A stretch of DNA of 64,000 nt. It comes from Rhyacophila brunnea (lineage: Eukaryota; Arthropoda; Insecta; Trichoptera; Rhyacophilidae). Below, piece by piece: positions 45,348-55,816 of this stretch (within the stretch, counting starts at the first letter, position 1; each line of letters starts with the position of its first letter). The notes beneath the pieces were generated by a model. It saw nothing but the letters and a program-made list of their open reading frames with translations, made no database searches and was not told the DNA's origin. The position numbers were made by a program, and so were the translations under genes. The DNA is taken from contig JAGYXB010000200.1 in the NCBI GenBank assembly GCA_022495005.1, forward strand, positions 62,001-126,000. The letters are read 5' to 3'.

Positions 45348-45795
45348 CAGATATATCACATTGTAGAGTGCCCTCTTTAGATGTGTTATATTAGTATTAC
45401 GTAAGATAGAAGATTTCCTCCATATATAGATTTTATGTTTTCTCATAAAGTGAAGTCAATGAAACTGATCGTTTTCATAGGAATTGGATAATATAAACTC
45501 GGATGGTGGTTTATGTATTTGATTATATGATTTGCATAATAAAATTTATGCTTCCTACCAAATCACTTGTTTAATATATGCTGGTTTAACTTGGTTAATT
45601 TAGTTTTAATGTTATAAATACTGTTAAGACGTGATCAATACTTGTATTTTTCATTTTTTTTTTTCATATTAATTGTTTACTTACTGTCATTTCCTCACAT
45701 TTTTAAGCTCTTTATGTGTATCTTTTTATACGTATGTCCATAATTTGATGGTTAGAGTTAATATTACGAAATATAATGTATGTATATTTAAAAAT
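45348..45795. other. No gene seen
   Basis: AT-rich sequence. The 65-codon frame starting at 45673 has no support. Confidence 0.45.
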
Positions 45796-45807
45796 TCACG
45801 AATATAC

Positions 45808-46030
45808 TGTTGTTTTTATTTAATAAAACGCAATTTTTTTTGTAGTACTTATTCCACTCCTAATCAATAGATTAGGACCGGTTTCGTCCGCCTCAGAGGG
45901 ACATTTTCAACTACTATTATACTACTGTACTACTTACTACTACTATAAGTACTACAAAAAAATGCGTTTTATTAAATAAAAACAACAATACAATGCAGTT
46001 CCACCTTGACAGTTAACAAAATAAAAGAAA
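45808..46030. mobile_element. Palindromic insertion with 12-bp duplication
   Basis: TCACGAATATAC at 45796-45807 and 46031-46042 flanks a 223-bp insert. The insert carries inverted arms of about 43 bp (GTTGTTTTTATTTAATAAAA at 45809 and its inverse ending at 45986), a CTACTACTAT-rich middle, and an A-rich end. The duplication length and A-rich tail suggest a retroposon, but the palindrome suggests a hairpin element. Confidence 0.75.
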
Positions 46031-46049
46031 TCACGAATATACACCAAAT

Positions 46050-46630
46050 CAGTGGCGAAGGGTGGAGGTAGGCTGTTAAGATTCGCTATAAATAGTGCAC
46101 ACTAAACTTTGTTAGTCATGTGTATTTGTTTTTATTGAACTAAGACTACAATTTACAGATGGTGTTAGTTAGTTTTTGAAAATCAATTAAACCCTGCCCA
46201 AACGAAACCATAATAGTTTTGGCCTAATTTGGGCGATACGACAAAATTGTGCACACTTTTTCATTCATAGTTATTTGTTTTCGTTGGATTAAAGATACAT
46301 ATTATACATATTGTTGGTTCATTTTTTTAATTCATTAAGCCCTGCCTGAACCAAACTATAATAAATAAAAAATATTATTCTATCTATAAAATATTCAAAG
46401 TTATGTATGATTTAATTGCATAATTTTAAATATTTTATAGATAGACATGTATTTTTTGACTATTATCTATTATGGCTTGGTTTCTCAGGGCTTAATTGAA
46501 TTTTAAAAACTAACCAACACTTTCTGTAAATTGTAGTCTTATTTCAATGAAAACATATACGTATGTCTGAAAAAGTTTAATGTGCACTATTTATGGCGGA
46601 TCTTAACAGCCTACCTCCACCCTTCGCCAC
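46050..46630. mobile_element. hAT MITE copy, nearly full length
   Basis: Very close to the 8381-8966 copy from CAGTGGCGAAGGGTGGAGG to CCACCCTTCGCCAC; the last two bases are altered. The 8-bp duplication has decayed or been lost (CACCAAAT left, AATCAATA right). Confidence 0.9.
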
Positions 46631-47082
46631 AATCAATATTAAAAAATAATGAATATAATGAAAAATTATATAAAATAGTGTGTCATAATATATAACGTTT
46701 AATTTAACTCATTTTTGTCATCTTTCAAAGATTTTTAAATAAGATACATTATATATTTACATATGGTCTTACATGATTTTTTGAAACTTGACTTTTAATT
46801 TATTTGGCAGTTTTTGTTATTTATGTTATTTATTGTCTTTGAATGTCGTTATTTTCGCTGACCATAATAGCTTCGTTAACTTCGACGATCTCCCGTCCTT
46901 CACCTGGTCATTCCAGGTAGTCAGGATTCTTTCACATATAATGGCATCTCTTCTTCGTTAACCACGTCCGATCTAATATGAAAATATGGGCCTCCACTGA
47001 GTGAAGGTTTGTATTAACATATTTAGTTTTTAAAAAAAATGAACGTTAGTCACTTGCTCCACCTATTAGGTACATTCTCTGA
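46631..47082. other. No gene called
   Basis: 46840-46990 is GC-richer and on the minus strand can be read as RRDAIICERILTTWNDQV, faintly like an R1/I-type LINE C-terminus. The evidence is too weak to call. Confidence 0.3.
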
Positions 47083-47190
47083 CTCATACACAAATTGAAA
47101 AACAATATGTGAACTTGCCAGACCTAGGAATCGAACCTAGGGCCCACGACGCTATAGGTCGATGGTTAAGCCACGCGGTCATCGTGGCAT
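47083..47190 (-). mobile_element. tRNA-derived SINE fragment
   Basis: Minus strand: A-box-like GTGGCTTAACCATCG and a strong T-arm CTAGGTTCGATTCCTAG with B box. The 5' GCCA can pair with TGGC at the 3' side, but D and anticodon stems are poor. It reads as a young tRNA-derived head continuing into a SINE body (CAATTTGTGTATGAGT). Confidence 0.6.
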
Positions 47191-47629
47191 CTCTAAATTG
47201 TCTGTTATTACGTGCAAAAAGTCAAAAAAAACCGAGTATCTGTCTTACACATAACATTGAGAGCCTGTTATTGTGTGTAACTTTTTCAGGATAGGGGTGA
47301 TTTTGCATGTGGATATCCATGTACCTACATCGGGAAATCTCAATTCAATTATATATTTAATTATGTATGAGGCACCAAGGCAAAGCGGCCTTTTATTCTC
47401 GTCATCTGTAGTATTCGCGTTTGTATACCTATTAACGAAAAGCGCATGGCTCTTCGTCGTGGGTCTGAAGGAAAAAAATAAAGTAAAAGAGCTGGAAAAA
47501 ATAGGGATATACAATGGTTTCTCCTTCGAATTGACTGAGTCAGCACTGCGGAATATTTTATTTTTTATATCTATGTAGATGGAGAGGCTACCAAATGGTC
47601 TCTTTTTTGTCTCCTACTGTAGGGAAAAA
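47191..47629. other. No gene called; 101-codon plus frame unsupported
   Basis: The plus frame 47273-47578 contains a hydrophobic stretch followed by a charged segment (LKEKNKVKELEKIG). The minus strand is also open over part of it. No family is recognised, so it is left uncalled. It lies just 3' of a decayed minus-strand Jockey fragment. Confidence 0.3.
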
Positions 47630-47985
47630 TATAAACTAAGAAGACTTTAAAAGCAGTATTGCTCGTGGTCTTGAAAATTTGGTGGGGATGGCCGGATCGT
47701 AATCGACTGGTTTGGGAAGTCTGCTATCATGGAGCTGTAGAATGTTTTAAAAAGTTTCAAGACGTGGTCGTAAATGATTTCTACGTTCAAGTCTCTATGA
47801 AGAGTGGTATTGCGTACAAACGTGATTGTTCTAAGAGATTTGTTTTGTATAGTCTGTAGCGTTTCAAAATATTTTATAGGATTAGCACAGCCCTAAACGA
47901 GGGCAGCATATTATGTCATAATGGGACGGGTGATCGCAGTATAGAGAAGAAGTTTGCTTCTAAGGGCGAGCTGGGGAATCTTTCT
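47630..47985 (-). pseudogene. Decayed Jockey LINE C-terminus
   Basis: Parallels 7400-7760: GGAGCTGTAGAATG, AGAGTGGTATTGCGTACAAA and CATAATGGGACGGGTGATCG on the plus strand match the shadow of the Jockey coding region. Minus-strand translation gives scattered SKLLLYTAI-RPIMT, FVRNTTLHRDLN and a terminal SRPRAILLL in several frames. It is clearly older than the 7.4-kb copy. Confidence 0.75.
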
Positions 47986-48539
47986 CCAGCACCACATTTT
48001 AAAAGGATCGAATGGTTTTTTGTCCCTACCGTAAAGACATATGGAAAAGATTACGTAGAATTGTACTATATACTATACCTACTAGCGTAATGGCTTCCGG
48101 TTTACTTGATTACATATCGTAAATGATTTTATGACCGTTTAATGTTAAGTTTATATAAAAAAATGTAGATGTATTACAATGAAATACTCTAGTGTGTAAT
48201 TTATTGTATGAATAATTTGTTATTAATTTCTCTGTGTAACTTAAATTAATTGCGTGAAATATAAAATTTAAATTGCGGAGAAATTAAATTACTTTAAAAA
48301 CAAAGTGGATGTATTTGTTGGAGTTGGTAATATTCGCCGTAAGTCCCTTGGCGATGGTTTAACAGCTTGCCTTTCATATCATTCCCTTTAGTGCTGCAGC
48401 GAGAAATAAACAACGCATTCTTCCCATAAACATTTTATGGTGATCACCTTGATAAAAACGAACTTCAGTTGCTTCCTCGAAGCGGATGAATTTTAATCGG
48501 GACACGTAGTTTGTTTCATTCATTATTTTGTAATTTTTC
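47986..48539. other. No gene seen
   Basis: AT-rich sequence with no supported feature. Confidence 0.45.
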
Positions 48540-48543
48540 TTAA

Positions 48544-49935
48544 GGGGGGACATGCTCGTCGAAGGTCAAAATTGAGTTTTTATTGTATTTTCAAACCATG
48601 ATCCTGGACACTCCTTAAACGTTGTAGATAATCTATTTATATAATTTTGAAGCCTTATTATCCTTTATAGTTATTTTAAACATTTATGACTGCATAAAGT
48701 ATTTTTGTTACATAAAATAGTATTCTTTTAAACCTCTCGCTCTAATGTTTTAGAATATAGTCATATTTCGGTACAGAACTGTGCAGTGGCGTTAAAATTT
48801 TTTACATTTATTAATTTTTAAACGCATTTATAAAACCATTAGTATAATTTATTACGAGATAATTTTTGTAAAATATTCACGATAAAAAATTATATTGATA
48901 ATCTCTGTGATCCCAAATTTGACAAGAATTAGGCATTTTATTATTCAAAAAATCGGCAAGATTAACACATTTGAAGATGATTCTAAAGATACTTATTATA
49001 AGCTATGTCTTTGACCATTCAAGTGTGATAAACATCTTATGAATAATGATTGCTTTATAATAATTATTGACCTAAGAATAAGGTAGTGTTTTTTTGAAAT
49101 ACGCCATTTCTTTGTCATTCCCTAGTGGTTAAGCTACAACATACGGCCGTAGCCATAAATTGACAAACTATAATTAAAGTAGGGAGTAAAATTATGTTAA
49201 CGCGCGTGTTTGAACATGTACCTAACCGAATTTTTTAATTTTTTTTTTTAAACGGTACATGTTCAAACACGCGCGTCAATATCATTTTACTCCCTACTTT
49301 AATTATAGCTTGTTAATTTATGGCTACGGCCGTATGTTGTAGTTTAACTACTGGGGAATGACAAAAGAAATGGCGTATTTCAAAAAAACACTACCTTATT
49401 CTTAGGTCAATAATTATTATAAAGCAATCATTATTCATAAGATGTTTATCACACTTGAATGGTCAAAGAATATAGCTTATAATAAATATCTTTAGAATTA
49501 TCTTGAAATGTGTTATTCTTGCCGATTTTTTGAATAATAAAATGCCTAATTCTTGTCAAATTTGGGATCACAGAGATTATCAATATAATTTTTTATCGTG
49601 AATATTTTACAAAAATTATCTCGTAATAAATTATGCTAATGGTTTTATAAATACGTTTAAAAATTAATACATGTAAAAAATCTTAACACCACTGCACAGT
49701 TATGTACCGAAATATGACTGTATTCTAAAACATTAGAGCGAGAGGTTTAAAAGAATACTATTTTATGTAACAAAAATACTTCATGCAGTCATAAAATGTT
49801 TAAAATAACTATAAAGGATAATAAGGCTTCAAAATTATATAAATAGATCATCTACAACGTTTAAGGAGTGTCCAGGATCATGGTTTGAATATACAATAAA
49901 AACTCAATTTTGACCTTCGACGAGCATGTCCCCCC
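48544..49935. mobile_element. Full-length TTAA-flanked foldback element (1392-bp palindrome)
   Basis: TTAA at 48540-48543 and 49936-49939 flanks an element whose two halves are inverted copies of about 690 bp. They meet at a T-rich centre (about 49232-49250). Ends: GGGGGGACATGCTCGTCG and its inverse. The arms share nearly all of their internal variants, including a TTACGAGATAATTTTTGTAA block not seen in the other copies. They have therefore been kept matched or were copied from each other. Non-coding; the superfamily is an inference from TTAA. Confidence 0.94.
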
Positions 49936-49939
49936 TTAA

Positions 49940-50791
49940 GAAACAGCAATAATTTTTAAGAACAATAAAATCTCCCCTTCGAACAAAATAATCTAGCACT
50001 TCATTGTTTATTTTAATACGGGCTGAAAGTATTTGTATTCTTCTTTCATCTTCTTGTTATACACAGTTTATGTTTGTCAATATTTTTTCGCTATCGTCCC
50101 ATCCACCCACAAAATTTATCGAACTTTTTATTCCTTGTGTGACCTCTAAAAAAATGACAACGATGTCTATTCGTGTCCACATATATCTATATTATATATT
50201 ATATAAAGAAATAGTTAATTAAAAATTATTAGCGAGTTCAAGTAAGTCACTGTTACTGCAGTTCACTTGTCCGTTCCAGTTTTTGTCAGTTTTCTTTTGA
50301 AATATTGGTGTATTTAGATGATCAGTTCAATTATCCGTTCAGTCTCAGTTGACAGTTGAATTGGGAAACGGCGATGTGTATTTACGTATTTTTTATCCAC
50401 AAAAAATAATGTTATGTTTATAAAAACATTCTAAATATAATTGTTGGTATAATGCAGTACCCATATTTGAAAAAAATACTAATATTTCAATCGAAATTAA
50501 AGAAGTAGTATGAAAAATACGACAACTCACCGCGTTGCCGTATCGAATAAACAGTACGGTTACTATTAAATTAACCTAAAAGCTCAGGTTAATTTTGCTA
50601 AGTAGGTACACGAATTAATTAGGTACGTCCCTACTTTCTCAATTACAAAAAACGATATTTCCATATTTCGTAATTTGATTTTTTTTTTGTATTCGTACAT
50701 CGTAGGAAGCTTCTCTTTTATTGACGATATGGTGATCACTCTTTTTCCATTAGCAATAAATAGTCCTGATAAATCTCAGTAAACTGTGGTA
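49940..50791. other. No gene; SINE unit start at 50203-50250
   Basis: AAGAAATAGTTAATTAAAAA followed by GCGAGTTCAAGTAAGT matches the 5' flank block of the 26.1-kb SINE. No tRNA-like core follows. The rest is AT-rich. Confidence 0.45.
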
Positions 50792-50795
50792 TTAA

Positions 50796-51449
50796 TGGTT
50801 AGGTACATGTTCAAACAGGTGCATTAACATGATCTTATTCCCTATTTCATCTATCGTTTGTCAATATATGGATACGGCCGTATGTTGTAGCTTAGCCACT
50901 GGGAAATGCCAATTGAAATGACGTATTTCAAAAAAATACTACCTTATTCTAAGGTCAATAATTATTATAAAGCAAACATTATTCGTAGAATGTTTATCAC
51001 ATTAGTATCTTTGAATGTGTAAATCGTAAATCTTGCCCATTTTTTGAATAATAAAATGCCTAATTCTTGTCAAATTTGGGATCAAAGAGATTATCAATAT
51101 AATTTTTTATCGTAAATATTTCACTATAATAATGTCGACATAAATTTTATTAATAGTCTTATTAATGCTTTTAAAAATTAATAAATATAAAAACTCTTAA
51201 CACCACTTCACATGGACGTACTGAAATATGACTATATTCTAAAACATTAGAGCGAGAGGTTTAAAAGAATACTATTTTATGTAATAAAAATACTTTATGC
51301 AGTCATCAAATGTTTAAAATAAATACAAAGGATAATAAGGCTTCAAAATTATGTAAATAGATTATCTACAACGTTTAAGGAATGTCCAGGATCATGCTTT
51401 GAAAATAGCATAAAAGCTCCATTTTGACGTACGCTGAGCATGTGGGCCG
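50796..51449. mobile_element. One-armed copy of the TTAA foldback element
   Basis: Begins at the palindrome centre (GGTTAGGTACATGTTC) and runs through one complete arm to GCATGTGGGCCG. TTAA lies on both sides (50792-50795 and 51450-51453). No left arm remains. Confidence 0.85.
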
Positions 51450-51453
51450 TTAA

Positions 51454-51717
51454 CTGGCAACTCTAAAAACTAATACGATAACTGATAGAAAACCCATCCT
51501 GCCACGTTTCCGTTTCAGTTTTTGCGATTACACAACAGTATAACTGAGCTTGACTGAAACAGAGACTGAAAGGACTAAATCGTTCGTTTTAAAGCACTCT
51601 TATCTTATTGTTATCGTGATCTGTAAATGACTAAAATAAAATTAATGTTTTAAAATCACACGAATGATCCTATAAATGTATGAATTTTATTTAAATATTG
51701 TCTTTCTTTTGTTACAG
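51454..51717. promoter_or_regulatory. Possible 3' splice site region (polypyrimidine tract and AG at 51717)
   Basis: The sequence ends TCTTTCTTTTGTTACAG, a good match to an insect 3' splice site. Its use as such is inferred only. Confidence 0.35.
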
Positions 51718-52530
51718 GCTATGGTCAGCGGGTTCATGGGATTCAAAGACATTCGATGAACGCTACAGGAAGAAATGAAGATATTTCGCCGTCACGGAAC
51801 CGATAGGAGAATAAGTAACATATGGAAAGAACAAACAAGATCAATTAGCTATTTAGTTATATGCTTATTTTTGGTTCTCCTGAAAGTTTTGTTAGGTACC
51901 GTATACATTTGATGGTCCGATGAGAAAGGAACCAACCCACACAATAAGTGAGCTGAGATACTTATAATATTGTATTCTTATGGTTTAATATTTATGTTGT
52001 TAAGCCAAACGGGCCTAGGAAATATTTTGGCGATAACTTTGCTAGTTGTGGGGTTATATTGTTTAGAATTTGAGAGTTCCAGAATTCCGTTTGTATGAGT
52101 TATTTCGAGACAAAGTAGGTTGGTTAGTGAAAAAAATATGACGAATCTATTGAAATTATTATTTAATTTCGCTATCTTGTAAAGATGTCAATTGTCACTT
52201 TGTCTAATTGGCATAGCATTCTCGATTTGATTGGTTAAAGTGTGAGTTGTTGAGTGGTTTGTGGGATTTATAATGGTAATGCAACTAAAGGCTACGGACT
52301 GCATTTCTCAGCATGTTTGTATGGAACGTCCGCACACCCTACCGCGTCTCGTCGCTTCTGTAGCGGCTCTGAGGACCTTTACGCATGAATTATTCATGCT
52401 CATACGGTCAGCGCTTTGATTCAAGTAATATGCACCAGGTCTGCTGGAGGTATGCTCAAATACAAGTCGGCCGTAGCCTGTATTGAAGCTTTTTTATTAA
52501 AGTCAATTAAACTATGAAATTGTGGGTTGG
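51718..52530 (+). other. Candidate terminal exon with 3'UTR
   Basis: After a strong acceptor (CTTTTGTTACAG) the sequence is less AT-rich and stays open for about 30 codons in one phase (YGQRVHGIQRHSMNATGRNE then DISPSRNR-stop). Another phase stays open for 19 codons (LWSAGSWDSKTFDERYRKK-stop). About 700 bp of non-repetitive sequence follows, ending near ATTAAA signals at 52496 and 52506. This is the pattern of a last exon of a large gene whose earlier exons lie outside the window. No homology is recognised, so the gene and phase are unknown. Confidence 0.3.
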
Positions 52531-53400
52531 TTAAATGTTTTTTCCCCTTACATTACATACCGAGTTAATTTTGAATTTCTAAAATCAATAATTGTTTCAA
52601 GAATGTTTTATGAAAAAATGTCGATTAACTACAGTTTTAAGAAAAAATGTATTACTACTGAAATGGACATATTAGTATGAGACATATATTAATTAAGGCG
52701 CTATGTACCAAAAAAAAACTGACATTTTTATAGAAAAATGTTCTACATACCAACGCCAATAACATCAACTATGGTCTAAGTGTCTCAAGCAAGTCAAAAA
52801 AATACAGCAAAATATTCAAATCTTGCGACGTTGTAAGTCGGTTAGCGTATTTTATTTATAATGGTGTAAGTACCACTGCGCTGGTCAACGGCATTCAATA
52901 TAAAATAGCTGACGATGGTGTGTTGACATTTGCGAGTTCTTAATTCCTAAAGTTATGAATACTGCCGAGATTGCTTCACACTGTTAAACCACGTTTTTCA
53001 AAGGGTTTGCTTCATGCAATTTTACTGTAATGACTCAGTATTTTGTAACCACGGGCAATATTACTTTTTGTTACTTAGAGCCTTAATTAATACACGTAAT
53101 CAGTTATCTTCTCAAATAGTCTATGTTGGGCGTACTGTGTTTTAAAAGCATAAATAATGTTTAATTCAGACGATAATTTTCTGTTCCGGTAAAAACTGGA
53201 TAATATACAATATCAGTGCACTCGCCTATCTAGTCTTATCTTTTGCCATAAAGAAATTACAATCGAAGTTCGGGACAAAAAGATGCGATGAGTCGTTCCG
53301 TATTATTACAGTCGGAGACATTCTGGTGAATTGCCAAATAAACATAACTTAAACAAAAGATTAACTGTCAAAATAACTGCCGCATTTCTCCTGCTGTACG
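52531..53400. other. No gene seen
   Basis: AT-rich sequence with no supported feature. Confidence 0.45.
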
Positions 53401-53640
53401 GATGATTATTTTATTTATGTAATATAAAGCGAACCATAAAAGCAGCTGCGAAACGGACGGTGTGCTCCCCAGGCGAAGAATCGGACCCCGTGACGCTCGG
53501 CTGGATCCGTTAGGGCGGCGAACCTTCTTTGCCCGCCGTCACCATGAATCTCGTGGACGCGTCATGGTAGGCTGCTGGCCCTGGTATCGGAAAGCCTATA
53601 TCTGGTGCGAGAGTGTTTCAAGTGAAATAAATCGGTTTCA
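53400..53640 (+). other. GC-rich island, possible transcribed leader or solo LTR
   Basis: A TATA-like TAATATAAAGCG near 53420 is followed by about 190 bp of GC-rich sequence (GGACCCCGTGACGCTCGGC region) and an AATAAA at 53622. That order fits a promoter-leader-polyA unit such as an LTR. There is an open 60-codon frame without ATG. No TG...CA ends or second copy are seen. Confidence 0.3.
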
Positions 53641-53742
53641 TTAAAATTTTTTTGGACTATATCTTTCGACTTAATAATGACGCATAAGTGATGTATTAGT
53701 TTTGAGTAAATCGATGTTGATGATTGAATTTAAATATTGATG

Positions 53743-53805
53743 ATTCACGATAATTATGGATCAAGTCCATCAAAATGGTTCCTGAGATATTTGGACCTAA
53801 AGTTA
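53743..53805 (+). repeat. Short dispersed repeat, copy 1
   Basis: ATAATTATGGATCAAGTCCA plus TCAAAATGG...TTTGGACCTAAAGTTAAA recurs at 55309-55371. It contains a small palindrome (ATGGA...TCCAT). Confidence 0.6.
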
Positions 53806-55301
53806 AAACTCTTTTTGTAAAATTCAGCAATGTTTTCACTGTATATACTATACTTACCATATTTTGATAGTACATAGATCAATTTAAATAAATAGTCGAA
53901 ACATAAAGTATATCTAGGTTTTATTAATATTAGCAAATTAATGTTAGCAAATACCTCTGTATACTGCTGAAGGAACTGTCAAAATGGACATGATTCACAT
54001 TCAATTTGATGTCTTATCAATACTAGTATTGCCATTTATGCGGAAAATTGTAGAGCTACGATTATGAAATTAACACACAATATAGAAATCTATTTTATCT
54101 TGCCACTGAAATAAAAAATCGAATTTTATGAAAGTTAGATTTAATCCATAATTATTGTGAGACAATCAATTCTCGATACCAAAATTTTAAGTCAAGTGAT
54201 AAAATATGATGATGCATACTGAAGAAATACCAAAACCACATTCATTATTTGTAAAGAAAATCTCATTCTTGTCTTGACGGGCTGATGAAAATGTTCATAA
54301 AGTTTCTCACTTAACCACGTTATAATAACTCTGGAGTAGAGGCTTGCTTCTATTTGATTTAAAAATTCAGCTATTTATATTACCAACTAGAATAATCTAA
54401 CAATCATTGGTCACAACAAGGAAACTAATAATTATGTATAATAATATTATATTCAATTAGTTTAGAGATTAAAATATTTTCTCTAAAATAACAAAATATT
54501 AATATTTTTTTACTTAATTAATTTAAATATTTTTTCTAATTTTATAAAATATTCCATCAGAAATTGACAATTATTATTAAATCAAATAAAGTGATATGTT
54601 TAAAAACGATTCTTTAAAGCAAATTATTTTATTTATTGAACTGATATGTTTTTGTTGAAACTTCAATTTTCGAGTTATTTTTGTAGACAGCTATTTTATG
54701 TTGTAAACAATGAATTTAAAAAATGCCGTCTTTTACAATGAAGTATTGAGTGACTTTTAATTAACACGTTATTAATGTTTTATATATGATATTGTTATTT
54801 ATGTTCATATTATGAGTATTAATTGAAATGTGTATAAACTGCATCTGATAATATATATGTTGTTTGAAAAAAATGTGGGTCATATTATTGATATGACCGT
54901 ACCATTTTAGTAAACATTCATTGACACGTCAAAAATTTGAAACCCGTTTACAAAAGAGACAGACTTTCCCGTTATGGAAAAAAAACTATTTTTCGAACAT
55001 GTCAGCCGCAGGAAACCCGAAAATTTTCGCCAAATTGAAACACCCTCGTACATATTTATAGCGCGGTGCGTATACACTTAGGGGTTCTGTGAGCAGGGGT
55101 CGGCAGGTCACTACTTTCGGGTCCCACTCGTAACGCCCCGGTCACGGTCCATTATTTTCTGTTTCAATCTCACGGGAGGCCGTTTCACATACGTGATGCG
55201 TGGAATGATCTACCGTGATGCCTGCCCTGCCGGATAGATCAGTGAAGTCCGCAATCGTAATGATTATCAAGTCTATCCCTACAATTAATTCCGATAAGTG
55301 A
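53806..55301. other. No gene; CpG-bearing segment 54890-55260
   Basis: 54890-55260 is clearly less AT-rich, with CGTACCATTT, AGCGCGGTGCG, CGTAACGCCCCGGTCACGG and GGGAGGCCGTTTCACATACG. TATTTATAGCGCGG at 55060 is TATA-like. No frame. It is a candidate promoter or conserved non-coding element. The rest is strongly AT-rich. Confidence 0.4.
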
Positions 55302-55371
55302 TTGGTTCACAATAATTATGGATCAAGTCCATTAAAATGGATCCAGAGACATTTGCACCTGAAGTTAAAGA
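55302..55371 (+). repeat. Short dispersed repeat, copy 2
   Basis: Partner of 53743-53805 (ATAATTATGGATCAAGTCCA). It is joined directly to the truncated hAT MITE that follows. Confidence 0.6.
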
Positions 55372-55383
55372 AGAAATTGAAGA

Positions 55384-55816
55384 ATTTCAATTAAACCTTG
55401 CGAAAACCAAACCATAATCGATAATAGTCAAAAAATACCCATATTATCATAAATCATACATAACTTTGGATATTTTATAGATAGAATAATATTTTTTATT
55501 TATTATATTTTGGTTCAGGCAGGGCTTAATGAATTTAAAAAAAAAATAACCAACAATATGTGTAATATGCATTCTCAATCCAACGAAAACAAATTAGTAG
55601 GAATGAAAAAGTGTGCATAATTTTGTCGTGTCGGCGAAAGTATACCAAAACTGATATGGTTTGGTTAAGCAGGGTTTAATTAATTTTTAAAAAATAACCA
55701 ATACCATCTGTAAATTGTAGTCTTAGTTCAATAAAAACAAATATGTATGACTAACAAAGTTTAATGTGCACTATATATGGTGGATCTTAACAGCCTACTT
55801 CCACCCTTCGCTACTG
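55384..55816. mobile_element. hAT MITE, left part missing
   Basis: Starts inside the left arm (TTCAATTAAACCTTGCG) and continues through the interior and complete right arm to CCACCCTTCGCTACTG. The left terminus is lost at the junction with the short repeat at 55302, so no duplication is readable. Confidence 0.85.

Noticed and set aside
46840..46990. R1/I-clade LINE C-terminus on the minus strand
   Set aside because: Only a faint resemblance (ERILTTWNDQV) in a frame with stops; could be chance.
47107..47183. Possible genuine tRNA gene on the minus strand
   Set aside because: The T-arm is good, but the D and anticodon stems do not form, and the sequence runs into a SINE-like body.
47273..47578. 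101-codon plus frame with a hydrophobic segment
   Set aside because: The opposite strand is also open over much of it, no family is recognised, and it neighbours decayed LINE sequence.
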